This document shows, piece by piece, positions 1-26,312 of a stretch of 64,000 nucleotides of DNA. A program made the translations under genes and the position numbers. This stretch comes from Semisulcospira habei. Taxonomy: Eukaryota; Mollusca; Gastropoda; Semisulcospiridae. The notes beneath the pieces are model-generated. The model had not been told where the DNA came from. It saw only the letters and a list, made by a program, of their open reading frames with translations, and did not search any database. Every line of letters starts with the position of its first letter. Position 1 is the stretch's first letter. The stretch lies in assembly GCA_036245525.1 (NCBI GenBank), contig BTPG01000002.1, forward strand, positions 160,820,834 to 160,884,833, written 5' to 3'.

Positions 1-25
1 GCCACTGTCGAACTGTAAACCTACA

Positions 26-285
26 ATCCAGGCCAAAAATGTGACTGCCAAGCATGTAAAATGCAGAAAAGAACCCAAAGAAGAAAGAAACGCGCTTAGA
101 AAAGACAGTTACAACACAACTTATTAATATTTCTTCAAAATAGACAAACAAGTTTAGATATCAGTCGCTACTTATCTTATCGCACAAGAAATGTTGCAAC
201 ATTCCGAAATATTAATAATTTGTGCTGTACCTGTCTTTTCTAAGCGTGTTTCTTTCTCCGTTGGGTTCTTCTCTGTACCACCCAG
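26..285. mobile_element. Foldback MITE family L, copy 1
   Basis: The element has imperfect inverted arms. The left arm around 68-115 (agaacccaaagaagaaagaa, then cgcttagaaaagac) is complementary to the right arm around 232-273. An AT-rich centre with ttattaat lies between them. The same structure recurs at about 9896-10150 and 19595-19880, with a partial copy near 45325-45375. No coding capacity is visible, so it looks non-autonomous. Exact ends and target duplication are not resolved. Confidence 0.6.
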
Positions 286-365
286 ACTATGCAACTGTCG
301 AACTGTACCACTGGAGCTGGTGTGAAACACCCAGACTATGCCGCTGTCGAACTGTACCACTGGAT
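277..365 (+). repeat. Two direct repeats of about 48 bp
   Basis: The string cacccagactatg followed by ctgtcgaactgtaccactgga occurs twice in tandem, and a related ctgtcgaactgtaaacc lies at the left window edge. Family L copy 1 therefore appears to sit inside a short tandem array. Confidence 0.5.
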
Positions 366-1018
366 CCTGCGTTCAGCTCCCACAGCATGCCGCTGTCACC
401 AGGTAGAACCAGGCCAGTGGGCCCTGTAATCACGTCTTGTGATAAGGGACGGAAGGGAAATCTAGTTCGTATGAGCTGTGCAAGATAGTGTTTCGCTAAC
501 TCGTGTCTATTGTGCGAGTGGACTGGTGTATTGCTTTATTCCCAGGTGTGGCTGGTGGTGTTGTAAATTGTGTGCTCGCCTCAGTACAACAATGTCAGGT
601 AAGATAAAATTGTAATCGGCACAGACGTTCTTGCCTGAAGTTGATGAAATCTTGCATGTGGAGCATAGTACTATTACACAATGTGAAAATATAAAATAAA
701 TTGGGCCAATGGTTTCGGGTTTACGCGGCACAACTATCATTACTTTCTGAATATTACTCGTATTTGGGTAGACTATAGTCATCTCACGGAGGGAAGTGTA
801 GAAGTCTGGCCAGCCAGACTAATAGGGTGGACTTAATACAGGATATGCAAATATATAGTGTGATAAGGTCAAAAACGTGTATCAAAATATCTATCTGGCT
901 GGAACGTGACCATTGCCAGAGTTATTGTCCATTGGGTTCCAAATTTTGAGACCAGTCTCACGAAGCACAACATACTTGTTGTCAGTCACAGAACGAATAT
1001 TTGCGAACAGACGTCCCA

Positions 1019-1084
1019 TTAACCCGTACAGTGCCGAGAAAAACTGAACTATCACCCATCTGCACGAGGTATAGATCCTCATGT
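1019..1084 (+). mobile_element. TTAA palindromic MITE family B, 5' half
   Basis: It starts at TTAA (1019-1022) with the family B terminus acccgtacagtgccgagaa and runs to the start of the hairpin (gaggtatagatcctcatg). The sequence then turns directly into a TG repeat, and the 3' half of the element is missing. Confidence 0.6.
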
Positions 1085-1132
1085 GTGTGTGTGTGTGTGT
1101 GTGTGCGTACGCGCGCGCGCGTGCGCGCGTGC

Positions 1133-1171
<39 letters not shown>

Positions 1172-1274
1172 GTTTTTGTTTTGTGTGTGTGCGTGCGCGT
1201 GCGCGTGCGCGCGCATGCGCGTGCGCGCGCGTGCGTGCGTGCGCGTGTATGTGTGTGCGCGTGTGTGTGTGCGC

Positions 1275-1305
<31 letters not shown>

Positions 1306-1329
1306 TGCGCGCGTGCGCGCGCGCGCACA
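1081..1329 (+). repeat. (TG)n/(GC)n microsatellite
   Basis: This is an imperfect alternating purine-pyrimidine tract of about 250 bp, mixing TG and CG dinucleotides with a short tgtttttgtttt interruption. Open frames on both strands here are artefacts of dinucleotide repetition. The tract starts where a family B hairpin arm reads ctcatg. Confidence 0.95.
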
Positions 1330-1569
1330 AGTCTCTCCCCTGACAGTGCTTTTACCTACTTTAGGCCTACTTTGTAATCTTCCATTATGATAAAATGTTT
1401 GTCAGTAACGTGGAATTCACGCGTGTCTTTTTTTAATTCTGTACATGGTTTGAATTTTTAACTTCGTCAAAAATCAAATACACACTTCTCGAACTCACTG
1501 GGAACAGCTGTGACGACTCGAACGCGATTTGTCAAAGCAGAGTCTGCCCTGAAAAACATATATTATTCG

Positions 1570-1748
1570 GCCTTTGCGCGTTGGTAGCGGTTTTTGTCGC
1601 GATGAGGAGCAAAAACTGCTACCGACACGCAAAGGGTTATATAAGTCACAAACATTCAATACATATCGACCGTTTTATCGGTAGCGGTTTTTGTCCCTAT
1701 GATTCCTGTAGGAATCGTCGCGACAAAAACCGCTACCGACATGCAAAG
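1570..1748. mobile_element. Two adjacent palindromic elements, family C
   Basis: Two hairpins share the arm ggtagcggtttttgtcgcga and its complement (about 1570-1636 and 1668-1748). The second carries an inner palindrome attcctgtaggaat. A third copy at 55528-55620 ends in TTAA. These are short non-coding elements. Confidence 0.65.
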
Positions 1749-1784
1749 TAAAAAAAGGTCAATAAACATCAACCATTTTATACA

Positions 1785-1932
1785 GTGCTTAGGCAATAGG
1801 GACCGAGTAGATTCACCCAGTATGTTATTTGGTGGAGCCAGGAATGAGAAGTTCTCTGAGCATTCCGGCTCCACCTAATAACATGCGAGGTGAACAATTT
1901 TTCTGTAATCCACGAGAACCCTATTGCCTAAG
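1785..1932. mobile_element. Palindromic element of about 148 bp
   Basis: The ends tgcttaggcaataggg and ccctattgcctaagca are inverted. Inner arms (atgttatttggtggagcc and ggctccacctaataacat) continue the palindrome with bulges. I see no second copy in the window. Confidence 0.6.
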
Positions 1933-2119
1933 CAGTTTATACCACACACCTCCTTCCGTTTACTATTTTTTGTGGACTGAAATCAGACCGAAACAGCCTT
2001 AAAAGTGGACACACTCCGCGGCATGTTTACGTGTGACGCCTCAAAATTTACAAACATGCGGCATCAGATGTCAGCAAACCCAATAATCATCTCTCACACG
2101 AATCCGATAATTCAGAAGA

Positions 2120-2580
2120 AACCCATCCTCTAATTGTTCAGTACCCTAAATAACACTACCGCCCACTTGCTGCACATTTGCCTTGCACAAAAAAAAATTT
2201 GTTTAAATCAGGACATCAGCCGTCTCATGTCCTGACAATAAACCTGATTCCGTACTAACCCCACACCCAAGCACAGCCAAAATTGGTACGCACCTCAAAT
2301 CACCATCCGCACGGCAACTTCAATTAGGCCAAAAAGAGTCTGCTGGTTAAGCCGAGGCTGGTATGAATCAAAGCACCAAACATGTCTCTTCTCATCTACC
2401 AAGAGATTTCAAGAAAATTCCAAAATACTGCCGCTGTACAAAATTCCAAAGAAGGCAGTTTTTATTTTTAAAAACCGGTCCTCTTACTGCCTCACCTGCC
2501 TACTGCCTCCCCTACCTCCTGCCTCACCTGCCTCATTTGAATGGTGCCTCGCCTACCTCATTTGAATGTGTACTGTGACC
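2120..2580 (+). mobile_element. Single arm of long foldback family M
   Basis: This stretch is a diverged copy of the sequence at 34490-34945 and of each arm of the inverted pair at 23639-24494. Shared strings include cacatttgcc, ggtatgaatcaaagcacca, catgtctc and accggtcct. No protein is apparent. Confidence 0.6.
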
Positions 2581-2732
2581 TTGAGCAGATTAAGAGCGAG
2601 CTGACGTGTAGTGTAGATGTGGACAGTGATACCGAAACCTATGCATCAGATAATGGAGATTACAGCATGTTGCACGACCATTTCAGTCTGGAGCACAACA
2701 GCCCGCCGAGAGGTGGCCTTTGTTGCTCGCCG

Positions 2733-2969
2733 TTAACCCCTTCGCTGCCAAAGAGAAGTGAACACAATCCATCTGCAGGAGACATAAACCCTCATGAGCC
2801 CCCGCAATCGCGGGGGTTCATGAGGATTTATGTCTCTTGTTAGACCTACGTTCTTTGTGCCTATTATTTTGGCGCGCCATTTCATTTGTGGTCTTCACGC
2901 GAATGTCCGTTAGTGTGCGGTGGTTTCAGACGCGAAATCCGTGATCATTGGCAGCCTCTAAGCGGTTAG
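2733..2969 (+). mobile_element. TTAA palindromic MITE family B
   Basis: It starts at TTAA (2733-2736) with ccccttcgctgcca and contains the family hairpin gagacataaaccctcatgag / ctcatgaggatttatgtctc (inexact complement) around 2778-2840. It ends in a degenerate ggcagcctctaagcggttag. The right part is shared with the copy at 33274-33490. Confidence 0.65.
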
Positions 2970-3308
2970 GCTAATTGCAGCACAACATGACGAGCCTCTA
3001 CCACGAGCACGGGAGCCACAATGTATAAGGTGCAGAAACAAACAACTTCAGCCTGCTGCTGTTTATTTTCCAACACTGCAAACTAGCGCACAAGCAGTAT
3101 TGCAGTACGCCGGATTACAGGAGCACGTAAACAATGTAAGAGTCAGTGGTGTGTTGTATTTTGAACCTTTAAAACAAGCTGGGAGCGTGACGCTTTTTCT
3201 GGGACGCTTTTATAAGGTTTAGATACAAATGTTTAAAATTTCATCAGAAAAAGAACTAATGAAGATGAGATTGTATGTGTATGTCCATCCTGTAATTAAT
3301 CTCCAGAC

Positions 3309-4050
3309 GATGGAGACAGTTCCTACTAGACTGTTGAACTTAGGGATGGAGACAGTTTCTACTAGACTGTTGAACTTAGGGATGGAGACAGTTCCTATTA
3401 GACTGTTGAATTTAGGGATGGAGACAGTTCCTGCTAAACTGTTGAACTTAGGGATGGAAACAGTTCCTACTAGACTGTTGAACTTAAGGATGGAGACAGT
3501 GCCCACTAGACTGTTAAACTTAGGGATGGAAACAGTGCCTACTACACTGTTGACATTAGAGATGGAAAAAGCTCCTGCTCTACAGTTGAACTTAGGGATG
3601 GAAACAGTTCCTTAGGGATGGAAACAGTTCCTACTAGACGGTTGAACTTAGGGATGGAAACAGTTTTTTTATGTATGGAAACAGTTCCTACTACTGTTGA
3701 ACATAGGGATGGAAACAGTTCTTTAGGGATGGAAACAGTGTCTACTAGACTGTTTAACCTAGAGATTGAGACAGTTCCTACTAGACTGTTGACCTTAGGG
3801 ATGGAAACAGTTTCTACTAGACTGTTGAACTTAGGGATGGAAACAGTTCCTACTATACTATTGAACTTAGGGTATACTATTGAACTTAGGGATGGAAACA
3901 GTTCTTTGGGGATGGAAACAGTTCCTACTAGACTGTTGAACTTAGGGATGGTAACAGTTCTTTAGGGATGGAAACAGTTCCTACTAGACTGTTGAACATA
4001 AGGATTGAGACAGTTCTTACCAGACTATTGACCTTAGGGGTGGAAAGATG
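3309..4050 (+). repeat. 36-bp minisatellite
   Basis: About 20 imperfect tandem units carry atggagacagttcctactag and then actgttgaacttaggg. The 36-bp period keeps reading frames open for 12-residue repeats on both strands (METVPTRLLNLG on +). The unit degrades by indels toward the right. Codon-neutral variation and openness on both strands argue against a real protein. Confidence 0.85.
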
Positions 4051-4157
4051 ATGATGATGAAATTTATTTATCAACGGTAAAAAGTTTTGACAGAAACAAA
4101 TCGTCATTTTACAAACTTGCCGTTGCTAACATCTACAACATAAAATAGGTAAAAGAA

Positions 4158-4216
<59 letters not shown>
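4158..4216 (+). repeat. (AAT)n microsatellite
   Basis: This is a nearly pure trinucleotide run. An imperfect (AC)n tract with AGAC interruptions follows at 4344-4414. Confidence 0.95.
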
Positions 4217-4217
<1 letters not shown>

Positions 4218-4414
4218 GACATATTTACACACATTATTTCATGCACCAATATTTTTTTTTAAAGAAGAAAGAAACAAACTAATAATAAAATTTAAAAAAA
4301 TTATATACACAGAATAATAGTAACACTCAACATTCATCTTATACCACACACACACAGACACACACACACACACAGACACACACACACAGACACGCACAAA
4401 CACAGACACACACA

Positions 4415-5990
4415 CCATAAATAAATGCATGTGGTACATGAAAGTATTAACCTACAGGGTTTGTTTAAATACTGAAATGCCCGAGGACAATAGGCATTTT
4501 ATTTAAAATCAGCCTCTGGATGTAATGGGTTGAGGGTGGTACAAGACTCGCCCGGCGCCACGACAATCAGTCGCCAAACTTGAACGATACTGGTTGATCT
4601 ATTGACCGCAATTTGTGTGCGTGTCACTTGCGTTGGAATCGCCGTGATGTACTAAGCTGCACAAAACGGCACCTCAGTCGCACTTTAGAAAACACTCGCA
4701 CTAGTTACCTTCCTCGAACCGCTACTTCCTTCTGTCTACTTTCTGTCTTGATTCATTGCTAACAGTAACAGCATAGTGTACCGGTAGACGGCACCGGTAC
4801 AGCGTACCAGTATACCGTACCGGTACACTGAATGTGCTACCGGCTTTTCCCCGGTATATCGCTAATAACAAACAACAGATCTTTAGTAATGAGCCACGGT
4901 AGCAAGTCCGCAGAGGGTTACATTTTTATCAGACCCAGCGGATGCTGGCGGCACAGATTACATAACCCGTGCCGACGGCAGTCTAGGCAGAAACATTGAT
5001 TCTTATCGTACCCTGTGAAAGCCCTGCTGAGACGTAGATTATCATCAGCCCCTGATAATTGCTATGGCGGCAGTTTATGTTGATGAGACTGTATGCCACA
5101 GGCAGATGCACTGCCTAGGACTGCGGAGTGAGAAAAAAAGAAAACAGCTGAAAACGGCGGCTGGCAACACTATTGATCTGTGCAGCCGGCACAACCAATG
5201 CTTCTCCGCTCTCGGTCACCTTCATCCCGCTTACACCTGTTAAATAATTCTACCTGCATCTGGCAACACGCAGTAACTCCACGCAGTTACACAGCTAGGC
5301 CGACACATGAAACGCATTACCCAACCATTGTCACCAGGACCGTCAAAAGGTGCAAATCGCAGTAAGATGGATGGACTGTGATAACCGGCTGGAGTGCATT
5401 AATTTGCTTTACCGGCTCGGCCGGCCTCTGGAAAGCTTCGTGGCTTCATTATTATCGTCTGTCGCAGTAACGTCTCGAGAAACCTTCAGTGTCGTCTGTC
5501 ACGGTTAAGTCGCGGGGTATGGGGCGACGGTGTGACTCAGTGTTGCTGAAATAACGTCTACCTGATCAATTTGCCGCTGGAATGAACGCCGGGTAGCCGC
5601 CGGCAGGCGCAGCGTTGTCTGTATCCTGGTCGACTACTGATCTCCTTGCTGTTAATGCTGAAGGTGAAAGCGCGGTGACGGTCACAACATAACTGTGTAG
5701 TCAGTAGTGCTTCCCGATGCGCAAAAGGCCATCGGGCTGACGTCGGCTGCCGTTGGCACGCGCACGGCCCACGAAGCTTGTGGTCCACGCAGAAACCGCT
5801 TCAAAAAGACATTTTCTTAGTTTAGATTTTCTGTGTTTGGCAGTCACCTTTTGTCTGGATTTTGTGGCCGGTCAATGTCATGAGTAATGCTAACTACAGA
5901 CGAAGGTGGACACAGCACTGACAAAGTTCATCGACAGTGAGTCTACCTCGAGGGTTTGTCTGGCTTGCGGCGAATAGACGAGAAGCAGAT
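4415..5990. other. No gene recognised; fragments only
   Basis: A fragment at about 4505-4540 (cagcctctggatgtaatggg) matches the terminus of the A2 element at 48970-49191. At 4775-4860 there is a cluster of short taccggtac palindromes. At 5711-5775 there is a single arm of family E (aaaggccatcgggctgacgt). I see no exon with paired splice sites and no RNA gene. Confidence 0.4.
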
Positions 5991-6125
5991 CAAAATTGTA
6001 CGTGTTTAGTCGAGGGGGTGGGGGGGGGGGGGGGAGTGGATTAAAAGCCCGGACAAACACGCGATCGCGTGTTTGTCCGCGGCTTTTAATTCACTTTTCC
6101 CCCCCTCGAAACACGTGCAATTTTC
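5991..6125. mobile_element. Palindromic element family G with poly-G arm
   Basis: The outer arms caaaattgtacgtgttt and aaacacgtgcaattttc are complementary. The inner arms include an uninterrupted G run (6016-6034) facing a C run, ending at the palindrome acacgcgatcgcgtgt. The core taaaagcccggacaaaca recurs at 63749-63766. Confidence 0.65.
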
Positions 6126-7156
6126 ACCTACTCAGTTCTCATTTCTGATTGACCTTTTGATTACTTATAATTCCGAACAACGTCTATTACATAGGTCACA
6201 GTCCTACGGTAAATGAACTTGATGAGAACAGTACTTCAGTATTGTTTTGTTGCGGGAGAAAGTAGTTCAAGCTAATCAACTTCGGCAGACGACACAGCCG
6301 AACAGCCGGGGCTTTTGCTACGGGCCTACGAATGCGGGGAGGTCAAAGGCGAAGGTTCCTAATCAGGCATCATGAGTGAGTTATTTAGGTCACTTGCAGA
6401 ATGGACGCCAGTCAGTGGAGCTACAGCAGTAATGTGGTGTATGTGTTTCATCTTACAGCTGACGGAGTTGTTTTACTTTCTTTTTGCAACATCAGTTTGT
6501 TCAAGTTCAGTTTGTTTGACTCCTTTTTCGACACGTTCCCTTAAAACAGTGTCTCCACTGATTTCAAATTCATTTGCAGCCAGTGATTGGAGTCGAGGCT
6601 ACAGATGTTCAGGCTTTGGCAGTCTGTGCTGGTTTCACCGCTACTCATCACTGAGTCAGCATGTTCATGTGGCCGGCCTCATCAACCTGTTGTTTTTGTT
6701 GTTGTTGTTGTTGTTTCACTCTTCAGATCTGATTCAGTGTAATATTTTGGTTTAGTGCAGACTTGTTTTGCTGAAGATCGTGTTGTGCTGACTACTCAGT
6801 ACGTAGACGCGCAGCCGCTCGGCGGCACCTTTGCTGAGCAGCACACGGCACCAGTTTCGTTATCGCCCCTTCCTCATCGAAACGGTCATTCGTGTTTCAT
6901 GCTGGTTTCCAGGGTAAAGATACCAATTTCTTGCTTATTCATAGAATATTATTATTATTTCCCTTTGATATATTGGCACTAGTAAAGTGGGCGGATTTGG
7001 GAGGGTGGGGGGTCCGACACGCGCCTCCCCCCACCCCTGACCGCCCCGTTGTTTCACATTCGGCATGGAACTATGCCGTAGTTTGCGTGTGTCTTGTGAG
7101 CCGTATGCCGCATGTGCCGTCAGTGAGGTTTTGTTTGAGACGAACGACTCGAACGG

Positions 7157-7566
7157 GGCGGTCCGTGGCGCAGTGGTTAAGGCGCCTGCCACCAATGCCA
7201 AAGGTGCGAGGTTCGAAAACGGGTTCCGGCGTCGGACCTTTCTCCTCTGGTAAGTGTCACCGTTAATTCGGGCGGACCGTCGGGGGTTCTTTCTCCGGGT
7301 ACTGACTCCGCTTCACCCCCCCCCCCCCCCATCCCCCCAACCCCCACACTTTGGTACCGGTTTCAGGCCACTTTACAAATTTCAAATACAAGCGATCAAA
7401 AATCTCTGTAACTTCAGCAGAACTGGCCCTTCGTCTGTCTTGTACTGTGTTTGTCTTAAATGGCGTAAATCCGTGTCTGTTACGTGAGTGTGCGTGTTGG
7501 GTTTCAGTTCGCGGCACTTTGAGTCGATTTGCCCAAAAATTGAAAAAAAGCGCCTGTATAATAACG

Positions 7567-7609
<43 letters not shown>
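7157..7609 (+). mobile_element. tRNA-derived SINE
   Basis: The head resembles a tRNA with an internal RNA polymerase III promoter: A-box-like tggcgcagtggttaagg and B-box-like ggttcgaaaac lie about 35 bp apart (about 7166-7220). The body holds a poly-C stretch (7315-7330), and the element ends in an (ATT)n tail (7566-7609). The tRNA-like part does not fold cleanly, so it is a SINE head rather than a working tRNA gene. The family is not identified. Confidence 0.55.
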
Positions 7610-7671
7610 TCCCAACCACGAATTAGAGCGAAGCCGGTGACGGCGGATAACCAGCTTTTATCATTAGCATA

Positions 7672-7775
7672 GACAACACTCCAAACATCTCCAAGAGGCA
7701 AAGATCCTCATGAGCCCGGAGGGCTCATGAGGATCTATGCCTCTTGGAGATGTTCGGAGTGTTGTTTTGTTTATG
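7672..7775. mobile_element. Palindromic element with family B core
   Basis: It is a near-perfect hairpin: caacactccaaacatctcca on the left pairs with tggagatgttcggagtgttg on the right, around the family B core agaggcaaagatcctcatga. The outer arms differ from the standard family B ends. Confidence 0.65.
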
Positions 7776-9135
7776 GTGCAAGCCGTGACTTCGCTGTCGT
7801 TCGTTGTTGAGAGTCGTTTGTAGCAAACGAACCCTCACTGGTGGGGGTGAAATGAGCGTGTGCATGAGGTCAGATGATGACTGACAGGCAGCAAGCTGGG
7901 TGACTACGACTCCGGTAGGCAAAGTGTGTAAATTCCCTCTGTCATCTGCAGGTTAGTTCACCGTGACTTATAGTCTCCTTTGCATCTTACATTCATCTCC
8001 GGTGCGGCTGACACAAACCCTTTTGGGTGAATTGAACAGTCTAACGTTACACTATTTGTTTTGTCCCGCTTTGCACGCTTTTTTTAAAATATAAAAAGAA
8101 GAAGAGTAAGAACACTATGTTTTTAATCTTAACAAAACACGTGAAAGAGTCCTTTGACTATCTACCGTGTCAAACCGCTGCCTTCGACAGTCACGTGCTA
8201 TTATTCAACTGTATTCTGACAGCTTTTCGGCTTTGCTTGCAGTGTATCTCATGCCCCTTTCAGGATGTGCACTGGCTTTTGCATGCGTTTTACCCCCCCC
8301 CCTCCCCCCCCCTTTCTCCATCCCCCCCTCTCACCGCCTCCCCTACCCCCACCCACCTCGGCCACTACCTCCACCACCACCACCCCCTAGACACACACAC
8401 ACCACACACCACGCCCTCCAAATGAGAAATATCTTACTACGCTACTGGATGTGGGTGAGTGCGTGGTATTTGCTTAGGCCGTTTGACATCGGGGCGCACA
8501 ACATTTTTGCCAAATATCTCCGCAAAAGAAGACATTTCTGTACCACTTTAAGAACAAATATCATTTAGTCGTAAAAATTTGGTGAAATAGAAAACACAAG
8601 AAAAATCCATTTTCAATAACCTAAACGGAGCCCGGGCAGATTTCAATACCGAGGTCAAGCATGCAGACTTTATGTATGCCTGCGCTGTTTCAGGGTTGAA
8701 AACAAGACCATTTCACGTGAAAATGGATCTATCTTATACTGGGCTGCATGTAACATGGGTACATTAGGGATGTAATATCGGTCGTTTAATGAAAAACTTT
8801 CGAATTGTTACGACAGTACAGCAAAACCGAAACATTGTTCGAGTTTCTTCAAAGTAAATCGTATTGGGTCAACTGTCAGTAAATGATATTTGTTCTAAGA
8901 CTGGTATAGAAAAGTGGCTCTTTAATGAGATATTGGCGAAGAACATTGTGCGCTCCGATGTCAAACGGCCTTCGGCGATATCTGAGTGAGGATTAGTGAG
9001 GATCAGTATAAATGCTGATTTAATGCCGATCCGCTGAGCCTCCGACAAAATATCTACTTGTGCACGTGAAGACAACCTGTCGCTTGGCCGGCTGGCTGAC
9101 CACTGAACCGTGACTGATGGCACACGTGCTGCATA

Positions 9136-9227
9136 GTATACTGAGGAGCAGAATAAATGCGATATTTTTTTCGATAAAGTTTTTCCGATGGTTCCAAAAT
9201 GTCGCATTTCTTTTGCTCGTAGTATAG
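9136..9227. mobile_element. Palindromic MITE family F (TA-flanked)
   Basis: The left end tatactgaggagcagaa and right end ttcttttgctcgtagtata are inverted, with inner arms around atgcgatattttt and aaaatgtcgcat. TA at both borders suggests a Tc1/mariner-type target, which is inference. Other copies lie at 27826-27908, 46134-46186 and 57440-57640. Confidence 0.6.
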
Positions 9228-9615
9228 ATGTTTCCACATGTGCATTAATGGTTGTTGTGCCGGCGTTCGTCTGGATACTTTTAAAGTGCTCGTGCAGACG
9301 GGTAAAGTTTGTCATTTCTTTTTGTTAACACAACATTGTGGCGCGGGCAGTCTTATCCGTCACATGTTATAGTGATCTGCACTTGTGTTATTTTTGCTGG
9401 GCTTTGTTTCCTGAGGAACATGGGGCCTACCATCATGGCGCGGACAAAGCCTTCTCCTCCATGTTCACATTTTACACTGCAGACAGTCACTGATTTCATC
9501 ATCTTGGCGTTAAAAGCCTATTACCTACATACCTAACTAACGAGCTAACTAGATAACTGTTTTCATTGTATTTGTTGATATTGCAGAAAAGACCGGCGCC
9601 GAGTGACACAGTATC

Positions 9616-24660
<15,045 letters not shown>

Positions 24661-24739
24661 TGCGCAATTTCAGGTGTATGACACCGCACATACAAACTAC
24701 CCCACGAGCCATCCATGATATTCACTGACCGGTGTCTCA

Positions 24740-24818
24740 GTCGCACCACACACACACATACACAAACACACACACTACCTCACGATCCGTCATGATAGTC
24801 ACTGTCGTGTTGTCTTGA

Positions 24819-24862
<44 letters not shown>

Positions 24863-24870
24863 GCGCACAC
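24740..24870 (+). repeat. (CA)n microsatellites
   Basis: CA runs lie at about 24746-24776 and 24819-24868, separated by diverged copies of ctacctcacgagccgtcatgat-type sequence (24640-24930), itself a short minisatellite that begins in the terminal exon's last codons. Confidence 0.8.
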
Positions 24871-25059
24871 GATATCCCACGAGCCGTCCTGACATACACA
24901 ACCGGGTCACGAGCCGTCAGTCATGATAGGTACTCTCAGCCTCAGACATAAGTTTACTGAGTGTACGCTTCGTTAACGCGGCCATCGCCATTACACTACA
25001 ACACTATGCTAAGTCAAGAGAGTTGTCAGAATAATTGACGCTCTATTCTGGCAGCACCT

Positions 25060-25268
25060 TTAACTCATTCTGCCCGCGGCACACGCAAGATATTGCTCGA
25101 CCAGGATAGTTAAGGGTGGTGGCAGAATAGCTTGGCGCCTATAGGCATCAAGCTATTTTGCCACCACGCTAGAACTATCAAGGTCGATCTGTCGCCTGAA
25201 TTGTAATGCCGTCCTCGGAGGATAACTACAAAATGTGGGTATTTCGTACCTCGGGCACAATGAGTTAA
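25060..25268 (-). mobile_element. TTAA palindromic MITE family A2
   Basis: It starts TTAActcattctgcccgc and ends gggcacaatgagTTAA. The hairpin core gaatagcttggcgcc has a partly diverged complement. The unpaired segment is on the right, so it is inverted relative to the copy at 11890. Confidence 0.75.
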
Positions 25269-25387
25269 ACTAGCATAGTCAGTCTTCTGACCTGGTAGGC
25301 CTACGTAATTTCCAGGGTACTGCTCCAAAACTTGGTGTTGAGGCGGACTTTTGGCCTCGGAGCGGCTAAGTGTACTGCTTCAGTGTG

Positions 25388-25612
25388 GTGAGTGTTCCGT
25401 GGTTAGTTCCAGCAGTCATTATCGTGAGTGTTCCGTGGTGCCTGTTCCGTGGCCGTGAGAGTTCCGTGGTGAATGTTCCAATGGTCAGTCGTGAGTGTTC
25501 AGTGGTGACTGCGTGGTTAGTTCCAGCACCACGGTGTCATAATTGTTCCACGGTGTGTGTTCCGTGGTGAGTGTTGCATGGTGAGTGTGCGGTTAGTTCC
25601 AACAGTCAGTGT
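25388..25612 (+). repeat. Minisatellite of GTTCCGTGGT units
   Basis: Units of roughly 10-20 bp (gtgagtgttccgtggt, ggttagttccagcagtc) repeat irregularly. No gene is evident. Confidence 0.65.
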
Positions 25613-25859
25613 CGCAAAGAGTGACCGAGCAGACGAGCGACTGAATGAAAAGAGAAAGAAAAACATTCATGTACTCACCTTTCAATTATTGAATCAGTGA
25701 ATGAGCGACGAGTGAGCGAGCGAATGAAAAAAAAATGAAGGAATGAAGAAACGAACGAACGAACGAATCTAAATATAATAGGTCCTCTCTCTGGTCTTGA
25801 CGCTCTGACATGGACTCGGACGTTCTGTAGTATGGATGCTCGGTCAGTCAGCCAGAACA

Positions 25860-25965
25860 CGGGTACTGCGGCTGTTGCAAACAGATCCCGGCCACGACGG
25901 CCGCGGTGAGCCCGCGCACCACTGTGCCGCGCGGGCCCACTGCGGCCGTCGGGGGCCTGAAGACG
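25860..25965. repeat. GC-rich hairpin
   Basis: The arms ccacgacggccgcggtgagc and tgcggccgtcgggg are partly complementary around cgcgcaccactgtgccgcgc. It resembles family E (32422-32512) in composition, but the similarity is weak. Confidence 0.4.
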
Positions 25966-26094
25966 TTTTGCTACTGGGGATCGGCTTCCTAACCGTTTGA
26001 TACATAAAGTCATGTGAAGATTTCAGTCCACATTAAGCGCTCCTCTGTGATACGGGGCCTCAGTTACGACTGAAAACGTCGTGTCCCGCATAAG

Positions 26095-26300
26095 ATGGAT
26101 ATATATATATACCGAGCCACCCAGCTCCCCTATTATTATTATTATAGTATATATATATACACTGAGCCACCCAGCTCCCCTATATATGTATATACACTGA
26201 GCCACCCAGCTCCCCTATATATGTATATACACCGAGCCACCCAGCTCCCCTATATATATATATACACCGAACCACCCAGCTCCCCTATATATATATAGAG
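26095..26300 (+). repeat. Minisatellite mixing (TA)n and a 24-bp unit
   Basis: Five units of tataca, then accgagccacccagctcccc, are separated by short TA runs. A short (GA)n run follows at 26297-26312. Confidence 0.85.
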
Positions 26301-26312
26301 AGAGAGAGAGGG

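Noticed and set aside
891..1390. Long open frames on both strands made of CV or HT repeats
   Set aside because: They are translations of the (TG)n/(CG)n microsatellite; low complexity and present in several frames at once.
3219..3965. Repetitive METVPTRLLNLG protein
   Set aside because: It is a minisatellite whose period is a multiple of three; the opposite strand is equally open and there is no gene context.
7157..7235. Functional tRNA gene on the plus strand
   Set aside because: It does not form a full cloverleaf, the 3' acceptor strand is missing, and the sequence continues as a SINE body with an (ATT)n tail.
25675..26013. 112-codon minus-strand ORF over a GC-rich hairpin
   Set aside because: It follows a palindrome and short-unit repeats; no motif or splice context.
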